Below the pieces are notes generated by a model. That model had not been told where the DNA came from, did no database searches, and saw only the letters and a program-made list of their open reading frames with translations. From Mesobacillus zeae (GTDB lineage: Bacteria; Bacillota; Bacilli; Bacillales; Cytobacillaceae): a stretch of 64,000 nucleotides of DNA. Position numbers and translations under genes: made by a program. Of this stretch, positions 54,888-62,563 are shown one piece after another; within the stretch, counting starts at the first letter, position 1; each line of letters starts with the position of its first letter. The DNA lies in the NCBI RefSeq assembly GCF_003570705.1, contig NZ_QWVT01000013.1, positions 53,515-117,514 of the forward strand, in the 5' to 3' direction.

Positions 54888-54988
54888 AAACAAAGAAGCT
54901 TAAGGATACAGGTAATCCCGCTACGGGAATTTACCATATAACCTTAAGCTTCTTTGCTTCAGATTTTTCGCTACAGCCTTGTAGCTAC
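54888..54988 (-). promoter_or_regulatory. EutV (ANTAR) antiterminator leader of eutB
   Basis: Hairpin 1 is GCTAC-AAGGCT-GTAGC (54988-54969), starting only 4 bases after the eutW stop. Hairpin 2 is GAAGC-AAAGAA-GCTT, overlapping a terminator with stem GAAGCTTAAGG...CCTTAAGCTTC followed by TTTGTTTC. Both loops follow AnnGnn. Transcription reading through from eutW is therefore checked again before eutB. Confidence 0.9.
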
Positions 54989-54992
54989 TTTG

Positions 54993-56399
54993 TTATAGGT
55001 CGAAATATATACTAATCGTCGTGCCATTTTCTTCTGTCGTAAAATCAATGGTTCCTTTTAATTTGTCTTTTACATACGTTTTGACAATGGTTAGGCCAAG
55101 TGAATGATCGAAACTCTGATTATTTGTGAATCCCGAGCCATTATCTGTAACTGTCACTCCCGCCCTTTTACCCTGTCTTTGGATTTCAACCCTGATCTTG
55201 CCTTCCTCAAAATTGTGAAAAGCATGGTCATAGCAGTTCTGGACAAGCTCGTTTACAATCAGGGCCAGCACGGTTGCACGATCACTATCAATGTTAAAAT
55301 CTTCGTTTGCGCATATTTCAAGCTTGATATGATCATTATCAGAATAGCACCGCCGGATATTCCCTGCTACATTTTGGAGAACATCCCAAAGGCTGATGTC
55401 ATCATTCAATTGCTGTGACAACAATTCATGTGTCGCTGCAATTGAAAGAATTCGGTTGACGCTGTCCTTCAATAGTGTTTTTGATTCATTGTTTGAGCTT
55501 CGCCTGCTTTGCATCCTTAACAAGGAAGCAATGGTTTGCAGGTTGTTTTTGATTCGATGGTGGATTTCACCGATGGCCACCGTCTTCAAGACAATTTCGG
55601 TTTCCCGGTTTCTCAGCTGGGTGATATCATGGAGAATCATTGCCACCCGAAAATCATCCTCTGGAACAACTACCTGTTTGACGAGGAAGAAGTAATCACC
55701 TATCTTTACTTCCCGGTTGTCTTTGTACTGACTTTCCGAACGATTTATTACTTCATTGAAGGTGGTGCCATCCAATGACAAATTGTCGTAATGGACTCCT
55801 TCAATATCCTCCATATAACCAAGGGACCTGTAAATGGTATCTGCCCTAAGATTCTTGAACTGCAGATTCCCATTATTATCAAAGATGAGTATGGCATCCA
55901 CCAGATGATTATTGATGCTATAAATTGAATTCAATGTTGATGTGAGCATCGGCAGGCTGTTTCTCTGGACATTGAAGTTCGCACGGATGTCATAATCTGT
56001 ATCATGCTCGTTGATAATTGTGCCAATGACCTTTTGGTTTAGCCGGATGGGATAGACATTCTGGATGACATAGCGGTTTTCCTGGGTGCGTGCCTTGATA
56101 TTTTTCGTATGGACTCCTGTCTCCATCGTCCTCAACACACCAGGTTCGTTTACCCTTAATGCTTTTTTCCCGATTGGCGATTCATTGTAAAGTGAAGTAT
56201 GGGCTTCGGAATTTCCGTGATAAACGACAATCGCTTCTTCCCCACTGCATTTTGACGGAATATCAATGAAAACATCATAATCGAATGATTCTGCACAAAC
56301 ATCCATTGCCTGGCAAGTCTCGATGATCTTCTCAATCTCTTCTTCAGTTAAATAAGAGGCTTCTTTGCAAATCTTTCTGATTAAGGACGGATCATACAT
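54993..56399 (-). CDS. eutW: Sensor histidine kinase EutW
   Basis: A 468-residue soluble sensor kinase for ethanolamine. The N-terminal part (about 1-150) is the sensing region with DVFIDIPSKCSGEEAIVVYHG; a PAS-like domain spans about 185-290; the HisKA_2-type phospho-acceptor is IGEIHHRIKNNLQTIASLLRMQ; the ATPase has LIVNELVQNCYDHAF and VTDNGSGF. The start at 56399 (MYDPSL) has GGAGG 9 bases upstream; longer frames only run through the leader. Its partner EutV is 11 kb away in the same locus. Confidence 0.93.
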   Translation of the reverse strand: MYDPSLIRKICKEASYLTEEEIEKIIETCQAMDVCAESFDYDVFIDIPSKCSGEEAIVVYHGNSEAHTSLYNESPIGKKALRVNEPGVLRTMETGVHTKNIKARTQENRYVIQNVYPIRLNQKVIGTIINEHDTDYDIRANFNVQRNSLPMLTSTLNSIYSINNHLVDAILIFDNNGNLQFKNLRADTIYRSLGYMEDIEGVHYDNLSLDGTTFNEVINRSESQYKDNREVKIGDYFFLVKQVVVPEDDFRVAMILHDITQLRNRETEIVLKTVAIGEIHHRIKNNLQTIASLLRMQSRRSSNNESKTLLKDSVNRILSIAATHELLSQQLNDDISLWDVLQNVAGNIRRCYSDNDHIKLEICANEDFNIDSDRATVLALIVNELVQNCYDHAFHNFEEGKIRVEIQRQGKRAGVTVTDNGSGFTNNQSFDHSLGLTIVKTYVKDKLKGTIDFTTEENGTTISIYFDL

Positions 56400-56481
56400 A
56401 TAAAAGTGCCTCCGTTCTTGCAATCTAACCAAGCGGAACATCTCCGATTCATGATGATTTTTTCTCGTGATAGCATCGAAT

Positions 56482-56563
56482 AAAAAACAAAAAGGGGCCA
56501 TGAAAACGATTTGTTTTCAAAGCCCCATTGCCTTAGAAAATTGGTGGCACGCCTTTGTGCTAC
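56482..56563 (-). promoter_or_regulatory. EutV (ANTAR) antiterminator leader of eutW
   Basis: Hairpin 1 is GCAC-AAAGGC-GTGC (56562-56547); hairpin 2 is AAGGC-AATGGG-GCTTT, overlapping a terminator GGGGCTTTGAAAAC...GTTTTCATGGCCCC followed by TTTTTGTTTTTT. Both loops follow AnnGnn. Confidence 0.92.
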
Positions 56564-56567
56564 TTAA

Positions 56568-56596
56568 ATTATAGGATTAACCGAGTAGCTAGTCAA
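56568..56596 (-). promoter_or_regulatory. Sigma-A promoter of eutW
   Basis: TTGACT (56596-56591) and a consensus TATAAT (56573-56568) lie 17 bases apart on the minus strand, so the transcript starts at the first leader hairpin. Confidence 0.85.
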
Positions 56597-56623
56597 TATG
56601 CTTAATTGTTAAAACTCTGTGTC

Positions 56624-57760
56624 TTAATAAATTTTTTCAAGTATTTGCTGTACTTCTTCCTCTGTCGGCTGGCGCGGATTGGTCTTTGTGCAGGCATCAT
56701 TCAGCGCTGCCTTGGATATTTCAGCTTTCAGCTCTGAGAGTGTCTTTGCCTCTACACCGCAGGCTTGGAGACTGACAGGCATACCCAAAGAATTTTGCAG
56801 TTTAGTAATGGCTGAAATCAAGCTCCTGACTCCAGTTCTTGGATTAGAAGCTGGAAGTCCAAGAATTTTGGCGAGTTCTGCATACTTTTGTGCTGCCATT
56901 GAATAATCCCGGTCATTATATCCCTTTAGATCCGCATTATATTCGATAACTGCCGGAAGAAGGATGGAGTTGATCCTTCCATGCGGGATATGGAACTTTG
57001 CCCCGCAGATATGAGCAATTCCGTGGTTAAGTCCAAGGCTTGTCTGATTAAAAGCGATCCCTGCCATACAGGAAGCGATATGCATTTTTTCACGGGCCAC
57101 TAAATTCTGGCCATTCTTGTGTGCCTCTTCCAGATAGCTGAATACCAGCCGAACAGCTTTTTCGGCCATTGCATCAGAAATATCGTTTGCGTTCAGTGAT
57201 ACATAGGCTTCAATCGCATGTGTCAGTACATCCATTCCCGTATCTGCTGTAACTGCTGCAGGAACAGTAAGTACGAGGCTCGGATCAAGAATCGCTTCGG
57301 AAGGAAGCATTTCATCATCCACGAGTGGATATTTGACATTTTTCCCGGCGTCAGTGATGACCGAGAAGGAAGTAACCTCAGAGCCTGTTCCGCTTGTAGT
57401 TGGAATGGCAATGAGAGGAACATCAGTAAAATCGAGCCCTTTTTCCGCAAAATATTTGATTGCCTTTGCAGCATCGATTGCTGAACCGCCGCCGACTGCT
57501 ATTACCATCTCCGGCCTGCAATTCCTCATCAAGGACATGCCTTCAACAATCGTTTCAATAGGCGGGTCTGGAACAATCTGGTCAAACAGATGGATGCTGT
57601 TATCTCCCTGTTTCAACCGATCCGTAATCACATTCAACATCCCTGACTTGCTGATATACGGGTCTGAAATCAGCATGATCGACTTATTTTTCCATTCCAG
57701 GAGGCGGTCCAATGAATTTTTGCCCATAAAAATATTTGTGTTCATCGAAAACTTTTCCAC
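56624..57760 (-). CDS. eutG: Iron-dependent alcohol dehydrogenase EutG/PduQ type
   Basis: Reduces acetaldehyde to ethanol and regenerates NAD in the compartment. The 378-residue group III dehydrogenase has the NAD loop AVGGGSAIDAAKAIKYF, PTTSGTGSEVTSFSVIT, and metal ligands in DVLTHAIEAYVS, GLNHGIAHICGAKFHIPHGR. It is the first gene of the eut locus, with its own promoter and EutV leader. PduQ is an equally good name; context favours eut. Confidence 0.92.
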   Translation of the reverse strand: MEKFSMNTNIFMGKNSLDRLLEWKNKSIMLISDPYISKSGMLNVITDRLKQGDNSIHLFDQIVPDPPIETIVEGMSLMRNCRPEMVIAVGGGSAIDAAKAIKYFAEKGLDFTDVPLIAIPTTSGTGSEVTSFSVITDAGKNVKYPLVDDEMLPSEAILDPSLVLTVPAAVTADTGMDVLTHAIEAYVSLNANDISDAMAEKAVRLVFSYLEEAHKNGQNLVAREKMHIASCMAGIAFNQTSLGLNHGIAHICGAKFHIPHGRINSILLPAVIEYNADLKGYNDRDYSMAAQKYAELAKILGLPASNPRTGVRSLISAITKLQNSLGMPVSLQACGVEAKTLSELKAEISKAALNDACTKTNPRQPTEEEVQQILEKIY

Positions 57761-57799
57761 TTGCTATTGCCCCTTTCTTCCGGGAAATTTTTTTTTGCA

Positions 57800-57882
57800 T
57801 AAAAAAAGGCTCTATAGAAAGACAGACGTCTTATCTATAAAGCCTCGTTGCTTTGATTGCTAAATACACAGCTTTGTGCACA
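57800..57882 (-). promoter_or_regulatory. EutV (ANTAR) antiterminator leader of eutG
   Basis: Hairpin 1 is TGCAC-AAAGCT-GTGTA (57882-57866); hairpin 2 is AAAGC-AACGAG-GCTTT, overlapping a terminator whose arms are GGCTTTATAGATAAGACG and its complement, followed by seven T. Both loops follow AnnGnn. Confidence 0.92.
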
Positions 57883-57888
57883 ATTTCA

Positions 57889-57916
57889 CTATACCTTTTC
57901 AAAACGAGCAAGTCAA
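57889..57916 (-). promoter_or_regulatory. Sigma-A promoter of eutG
   Basis: TTGACT (57916-57911) and TATAGT (57894-57889) lie 16 bases apart. The -35 box is the same as that of eutW, and the transcript start falls just before leader hairpin 1. Confidence 0.8.
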
Positions 57917-57920
57917 AGCA

Positions 57921-58040
57921 ATTTTTTATATAAAAAATGAAGAAGCAGGCGTCATTGCCTTACGGCTACAGCTGCGGAGCCGTGCGGTAGGGTAGTTTTT
58001 TCTATTCCCCGAGTTCATCCCCGGGAGGACCTAAAAAGCC
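57921..58040 (-). other. Structured 3' region after the ECF gene with one ANTAR-like hairpin
   Basis: On the minus strand the roughly 120 bases following the ECF gene contain CCCGGGG/CTCGGGG pairing, then ACGGCT paired with AGCCGT around ten bases. Next comes AGGC-AATGAC-GCCT (57960-57947), whose hexaloop fits AnnGnn, and then TGCTTCTTCATTTTTT. A perfect AT palindrome (57921-57938) follows. This looks like a terminator region, but it is larger and more structured than needed. I do not recognise an RNA family. Confidence 0.5.
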
Positions 58041-58043
58041 AAA

Positions 58044-58607
58044 TCAGTGGTTAAGCTTCATGCCGCTGACATACCTAACGAGTAATTTATCCAGCAGCGG
58101 AAACAGGATTGGGGCAAGCACGATATAGAAACCGATATTCCCTGCCGCATGCATCATATCAAATGACAGGCCCGCCAGATAATAAGACACGAAGTACTTG
58201 AAACCATACAGCGGAATTTGGGCCAGGGAAATGACAAAGCCATACAGCAGACCTGCCATTCCTGTATAGAGTGCCATGGCCCAAAAAGGAATTTTGCTGA
58301 ATAGCGGCCTGATTAATATCCCAGTGACAAGTGCTATAACCGATAAAGACACTATTTGCGGCATTGTCCAGATTCCCATACCAAGAATCAGATTGGAAAC
58401 GACCATTGTTAAGACAGCCTGGATAATGCCATATTTGACTCCCAACAGGATCGTTGTAATGATGAGAATCGAAGTAGTCGGCGAAACATTAGGAATCGGC
58501 GCCATGAAAATCCTGCCGGCGACAGATAAGGCAGTCAGCATGCCGATTAGGACAATGCTCTTTGTGTTTGACACAGGGATTGAGCTGAATTTGTTATGAA
58601 AAGTCAA
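58044..58607 (-). CDS. ECF transporter S component, probably for cobalamin or its precursors
   Basis: A membrane protein of about 187 residues with five or six hydrophobic helices (SIVLIGMLTALSVAGRIFMAPIPNVSPTTSILIITTILLG at the start, split by short loops). The pattern fits substrate-binding S components of group II ECF transporters, which share an energising module encoded elsewhere. The start is uncertain; TTG 58607 with GGGAG upstream overlaps the preceding gene by 14 bases. The cobalamin riboswitch ahead of the pair suggests a corrinoid substrate (CbrT-like). The family call is firm; the substrate is inference. Confidence 0.78.
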   Translation of the reverse strand: MTFHNKFSSIPVSNTKSIVLIGMLTALSVAGRIFMAPIPNVSPTTSILIITTILLGVKYGIIQAVLTMVVSNLILGMGIWTMPQIVSLSVIALVTGILIRPLFSKIPFWAMALYTGMAGLLYGFVISLAQIPLYGFKYFVSYYLAGLSFDMMHAAGNIGFYIVLAPILFPLLDKLLVRYVSGMKLNH

Positions 58608-58986
58608 TGAGCTCCCACACAATCTTGTCGCCTTTTTCAGGGGTAATATCCTTGGCCCCTTTGGTCGCTTGTTCACCATTGATTTCAAAAACCCAATACA
58701 GGTTTTTTGCCTCGTCCTGGCTTATGCCTTCGATTTCAACAAAAAAGCCTTTGTTTTCCTTCACTTTAAAGTGTTCCTTCATCAGGTCCTGCAAATTCTG
58801 GCCTTTCAGGTCGACTTTTTCCTCGGCTGTTTTTTTGCCTTCCGCATCTTTCACGACAATTGTCGCCTGCTCTTTTTCCATTCCAGCTTTCTTGTCCTTC
58901 TCGGCAGCCTGTTGACCATTACCGCAGCCAGCCAGCAATCCGATCGCCAGTACAAAAAACGCAAGCAACGATACAACTTTCTTCAT
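58594..58986 (-). CDS. DUF4430 lipoprotein (transcobalamin C-terminal-like domain)
   Basis: A 130-residue lipoprotein: lipobox LLAGC with the cysteine at residue 21, a charged linker, and from about residue 45 a domain of the DUF4430 type (ATIVVKDAEGKK; LQDLMKEHFKVKENKGFFV; YWVFEINGEQATKG; DITPEKGDKIVWELI). The same fold forms the small domain of animal transcobalamin/intrinsic factor. Together with the S component and the riboswitch it probably captures corrinoids at the cell surface. ATG 58986 has GGAG 9 bases upstream; longer starts run into the riboswitch terminator. Confidence 0.82.
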   Translation of the reverse strand: MKKVVSLLAFFVLAIGLLAGCGNGQQAAEKDKKAGMEKEQATIVVKDAEGKKTAEEKVDLKGQNLQDLMKEHFKVKENKGFFVEIEGISQDEAKNLYWVFEINGEQATKGAKDITPEKGDKIVWELIDFS

Positions 58987-59060
58987 CTTCTTCATCTCCA
59001 GATTCTCTTTGATGTAGCCTTTCAAAAAAAAATGAGAGTGGCTTCCCCCTTTGGAAACAC

Positions 59061-59245
59061 AAAAAGGCCTTAGTGAGGTATTAAAACAAATCACCAAAGC
59101 CCCTGCAAATACAGCCTTACCTCGAAGCTGGAATGCAATAGGGTTAATGATAAATGACCTGACTTAAGGCATACAGCCTTTCACAGTGGCGGGACCGTGT
59201 TGGAATTTCACCAACTTCCTTTACCAGTTAACCATTTCAATTAGG
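59061..59245 (-). promoter_or_regulatory. Cobalamin riboswitch 3 with terminator
   Basis: On the minus strand: AGGAAGTTGGTGAAATTCC, ACGGTCCCGCCACTGT, then the B12-box region AAGTCAGGTCATTTAT, which is less canonical at its 3' side than the other two. It ends with a stem GGGCTTTGGTGA paired with TCACTAAGGCC (59104-59061), then TTTTTG, as the terminator. It governs the DUF4430/ECF pair. Confidence 0.88.
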
Positions 59246-59577
59246 TTCGTTACAAGCTATATCATAGCAAAGTATCGTGCAATAATAAAAGGTCTAATTC
59301 GAGAAATTTGTGACAAGCAATTCACAAAAACTCTTTACAACCAATTAGAATGCGTTTATTCCATTTTCTCTTCCTGATAAAAAACAATCATGAAGGCGAC
59401 AATTTCTTTGTCTGCGTTTCGCTTCACTTTTATTCCATTTTCTCTCAGGTTCCCTCAATGAATCCGCTTTATGGATTGCACAAAAAAACCAGAAGACCAT
59501 CAGTCGCTGGAGGAGACAATGTCGGTCATGACTCATTTTCTGGAAAGTTTCAAGAACGTTTGATACCGACAGGAAAA
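59246..59577. other. Intergenic region between riboswitch 3 and the ABC-F terminator
   Basis: AT-rich, with no supportable gene. The promoter of the riboswitch transcript should lie near 59255-59300 (TATGAT near 59262). A 17-base word TTTATTCCATTTTCTCT occurs twice, near 59353 and 59431. Short ORFs on both strands lack ribosome binding sites. Confidence 0.5.
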
Positions 59578-59617
59578 AGCTGATGATTCCCATACGAGGG
59601 AATCATCAGCTTTTTTG
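59578..59617. terminator. Strong bidirectional terminator
   Basis: AAGCTGATGATTCCC pairs perfectly with GGGAATCATCAGCTT around ATACGA, with A and T runs on the outsides. It can end the ABC-F transcript arriving on the minus strand. Confidence 0.9.
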
Positions 59618-59712
59618 TTTGTTGTACATCAGACTTATATGTCATCCTGCTATCAATTCTGCCCACAAATCAGATTCACGGCTGTGTGGCAAATTGAGCG
59701 GGCTTAGCCTTT

Positions 59713-61335
59713 TCAAGACATTTTCTCCTTGGCCCAAGTATAGTTTCCCTCAAAACAATGAACCTCTTTGGATTCAATCCAATAAACCTTTTCAAATAAC
59801 TTATTTAGAAAGAAGCGATCATGGGAAACTGCGAGAATCGTTCCGTTATAATCGTCAAGTGCATCTTCGAGTACTTCTCGTGATTCAATATCCAGATGAT
59901 TAGTAGGCTCATCTAAAATCAGTACATTCATGTCCTGATACATGAGTTGAGCTAAACGAAGTCTCATTCTTTCGCCCCCACTAAGCTGGGCAACTTTTCG
60001 AAAGACCATATGTCCATAAAATAAAAATTTCGCTAAAATTTGTCTTGCCTCCCCCTCTGTCACGATTACCTCATTGCGAAATGCCTCAATGACTGTCTCG
60101 TCTTCAGTATCTGAAAAAATATGCTGTGATAAGTATCCGATTTTCACGTTACTTCCTACTCTCACTTCCCCTTCATCCGGATGTAATTGCTGGAGAATTA
60201 ATTTGATTAAGGTCGATTTCCCCGTTCCGTTCTCCCCGACAATTGCTGCACGCTGTTGATATATCAGATGCATATTGACATTTCTGAAAAGCAGCTTTTC
60301 TCCAAATTTCTTTGATACACCTTGAAGCATGATTACATCCTTCCCGCTCCGGTTAGAAGACACCATCTCTAAATTCATTTTCTTTCGATTCAGTGCGGGG
60401 CGATTTAATTTTTCCAGTCTTTCTAATGCTCTTTCCATATTCCTTGCTCGTTTATGAAGACCTTCATTTGGAGGATTGGCCCTGTTTGCCCATTCCCGCA
60501 GGCGTTTAATGGCCTCCTTCATTTTCTTTATTTTCTTTTGCTGCTCTTCATAGGCATGGAACTCCCTAAGCAAACGCTCTTCTTTTTCTTTCACAAAACC
60601 CGAATAGTTTGTATGGTAGCAACTGATTTCTCCGTCCTCCAGATCCATAACCCTTGTCGCCACTTCGTCCAGGAAATAACGATCATGGGATATAACGATC
60701 ACGGTGCCATTATAATCTTTCAGAAAGCTGCCCAGCCATTCAACTGCCATTAAATCCAAATGATTTGTCGGCTCATCCAACAGTAAGAAACCAGGATTCT
60801 TCAAAAGGATTAGAGCTAAACCAACCTTTGTCTTTTCACCACCACTCAGGATAGAAAATTGTTTGTCCAATAAATCATCTATATTCAGACCTTTAACGAT
60901 CTTTTTAATACTGGCTTCTGTTTCATATCCTCCATTGAATATGAAATATTCTTGAAGGCTGCCGTATTCATTCATGAACTTTTGCAGTTTCCCTTCGTTT
61001 GTTTCCCTGCCCATATCCTCCTCAAGCTTCCTCATCTTGTCTTCTATTTGCTGGAGATCAGAAAAAGCCGTCTTCAGAACATCATTAGTCGTAAAGCTAT
61101 TGTTAAAGTCAGGAATTTGCGCAAGATATCCAATCTTACAATTCTTTTTCCAGGAGATTTGTCCAGAATCAGGGACTTCCTCACCCGCTAATAACCGAAG
61201 GAGCGTCGTCTTCCCGCTTCCATTCCGGCCAACGAGACCAACCCTGTCTTTTTCCATAATTTCAAATGATATATTGTCAAAAACGGAGCTGCCTCCGTAC
61301 ATCTTTTTTACTTGGTTCACACTGCATGCAATCAT
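59713..61335 (-). CDS. ABC-F family ATPase, likely ribosome-protection type
   Basis: A 540-residue protein with two ABC ATPase domains and no membrane part. The first has GRNGSGKTT at 36-44, LSGGEKTKVGLALIL and LLLDEPTNHLD; a helical linker of about 80 residues with many Lys/Arg follows (YEEQQKKIKKMKEAIKRLREW); the second has GENGTGKST, LSGGERMRLRLAQLM and LILDEPTNHLD. ABC-F proteins act on ribosomes; members with a long linker and a leader-peptide attenuator, as here, usually protect against antibiotics that bind the peptidyl-transferase centre. The drug class cannot be told. Confidence 0.88.
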   Translation of the reverse strand: MIACSVNQVKKMYGGSSVFDNISFEIMEKDRVGLVGRNGSGKTTLLRLLAGEEVPDSGQISWKKNCKIGYLAQIPDFNNSFTTNDVLKTAFSDLQQIEDKMRKLEEDMGRETNEGKLQKFMNEYGSLQEYFIFNGGYETEASIKKIVKGLNIDDLLDKQFSILSGGEKTKVGLALILLKNPGFLLLDEPTNHLDLMAVEWLGSFLKDYNGTVIVISHDRYFLDEVATRVMDLEDGEISCYHTNYSGFVKEKEERLLREFHAYEEQQKKIKKMKEAIKRLREWANRANPPNEGLHKRARNMERALERLEKLNRPALNRKKMNLEMVSSNRSGKDVIMLQGVSKKFGEKLLFRNVNMHLIYQQRAAIVGENGTGKSTLIKLILQQLHPDEGEVRVGSNVKIGYLSQHIFSDTEDETVIEAFRNEVIVTEGEARQILAKFLFYGHMVFRKVAQLSGGERMRLRLAQLMYQDMNVLILDEPTNHLDIESREVLEDALDDYNGTILAVSHDRFFLNKLFEKVYWIESKEVHCFEGNYTWAKEKMS

Positions 61336-61365
61336 GTGTTTACTCCTCCTTCAATATATAAATAC

Positions 61366-61410
61366 GCAAAAAAAGCCATAGGGAACACAGCACTTCCCCA
61401 TGGCTTTTGC
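61366..61410 (-). terminator. Attenuator terminator 2 upstream of the ABC-F gene
   Basis: GCAAAAGCCATGGGGAA and TTCCCTATGGCTTTTTTTGC arms form a long stem around GTGCTGTG, with a seven-T run. It lies about 30 bases before the ABC-F start, so most transcripts should stop here by default. Confidence 0.85.
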
Positions 61411-61427
61411 TAAATAAAAGATGGCAT

Positions 61428-61460
61428 AAAAAAAGAAGAGCATGAAAAGCTCCTCTTCAA
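61428..61460 (-). terminator. Attenuator terminator 1 upstream of the ABC-F gene
   Basis: GAAGAGGAGCTTTTC and its complement GAGCATGAAAAGCTC-type arms form a stem (AGAGC-rich) followed by TTTTTTTATG on the minus strand. It lies 33 bases after the stop of the leader peptide. Confidence 0.78.
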
Positions 61461-61492
61461 CCGTCTTATATAATGTGGGTTAAGAGATGTTT

Positions 61493-61630
61493 TCACCGTT
61501 TTAGATCTGCTATTAAGTTGTTAAAAAAGGGCATACGTATCCCGTTAACAACTGCAACAGCAAATTTCGCACGGCTAAAATATAAAAATTCATTCCAAAA
61601 GCCGCACACTAAAACAGATTGATTAAACAT
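61493..61630 (-). CDS. Leader peptide upstream of the ABC-F gene (45 residues)
   Basis: ATG 61630 is preceded by GGAGGTGGG at 6-8 bases and opens a 46-codon frame ending in TGA: it starts MFNQSVLVCGFWNEFLYFSR and ends NNLIADLKR. It is followed by two intrinsic terminators before the ABC-F start. This layout is that of ribosome-mediated attenuation, in which drug-stalled ribosomes on the leader allow read-through. Upstream region 61640-61912 is AT-rich and probably holds the promoter. Confidence 0.72.
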   Translation of the reverse strand: MFNQSVLVCGFWNEFLYFSRAKFAVAVVNGIRMPFFNNLIADLKR

Positions 61631-61912
61631 CCTTACCCACCTCCGTTCCACTTATATTCTTTTCCATTTTATAGGTCACATAAATATATTTCAAGTATTT
61701 TTAATTTTTTTTATTCTTCATTGGTATGCAATGATGATTCAGTCAAGTCTTAAAAACTATGGCATACCTATGCATATCGACAACATGGCTTCCAATTTCT
61801 TTAATAATCTTTTCCAATTGGTTTGTTTAAAAACTGGAATTTCAGCGTTTCTAGAATAGATAAAAATGGCATGTTTAAGCCAATATCGATGAAACAGAGA
61901 AATAAAAATAAG

Positions 61913-61939
61913 TGCCGTCGAATGAAAATTCGACAGCCG
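61913..61939 (-). terminator. Terminator after the GNAT gene
   Basis: GCTGTCGAAT pairs with ATTCGACGGC around TTTC on the minus strand, followed by ACTTATTTTTATTT. It lies about 45 bases past the stop at 61985. Confidence 0.75.
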
Positions 61940-61984
61940 TCTTTCAAAGTAATATAGTGTTTATCTCTTAGATTGTATAGATTT

Positions 61985-62527
61985 TTATTTGCTGAATTCC
62001 CTCCTCAAAATGGAATACATTTGCAAATCAATATACTGGCCGCGTTCAAACTCATATTCCCGGAGGGCTCCTTCCAGCTGGAAGCCGTTTTTCTTCAGGG
62101 TTTTTTGACAGCCAATATTTCTCGGATCGACTAGTGCTTCAATTCGATTGTAACTTTTTTCTTCAAAGGCAAACTCTAAAACCTGTTGGATGCATACTCT
62201 CATGATGCCCTTATTCCAATATTTTTTTTGAAGTTTAAAGCCAAGTTCTGCCCGGTTATGGTCAGGTTCAAAATTAAAAACACCAATGTCTCCTATATAT
62301 TGATTGCTTGCCTTGTCAGCAATCACCCATCTTACTCCTTTATTTTCCGCAAGGAGACTGCGGAACCATAAGATTTCGTCTCTTGCACCTTGTATATCTT
62401 GATTATAGGGATTCTTCCCATAGTACATCATCACTTCATCATCGTTGTTTGTGTGTAATAATTCTTCCGCATCATTTAACACAGCGTCTCTTAATCGAAT
62501 CATTTCATTTTCAAAAATCGCAGACAT
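61985..62527 (-). CDS. GNAT family N-acetyltransferase (RimJ/RimL type)
   Basis: A 180-residue acetyltransferase. It shows the RimL-type start IRLRDAVLNDAEELL, an acetyl-CoA region LGFKLQKKYWNKGIMRVCIQQVLEFAF, and the later ALVDPRNIGCQKTLKKNGFQLEG typical of alanine-protein acetyltransferases. ATG 62527 is chosen because GGGGGAG lies upstream; the ORF extends ten codons further without a ribosome binding site. Substrate unknown. Same strand as the methyltransferase 36 bases upstream, so perhaps co-transcribed. Confidence 0.86.
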   Translation of the reverse strand: MSAIFENEMIRLRDAVLNDAEELLHTNNDDEVMMYYGKNPYNQDIQGARDEILWFRSLLAENKGVRWVIADKASNQYIGDIGVFNFEPDHNRAELGFKLQKKYWNKGIMRVCIQQVLEFAFEEKSYNRIEALVDPRNIGCQKTLKKNGFQLEGALREYEFERGQYIDLQMYSILRREFSK

Positions 62528-62563
62528 AAGATTCTCCCCCATACTGAATCCAATCATAACGAA

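Noticed and set aside
56400..56501. N-terminal extension of EutW beyond 56399
   Set aside because: The frame is open only by chance through the leader; GGAGG lies 9 bases before ATG 56399, and the extension would overlap the antiterminator region.
59186..59593. Short ORFs on both strands between riboswitch 3 and the ABC-F terminator
   Set aside because: No ribosome binding sites, no recognisable domains, and overlap with the riboswitch or terminator.
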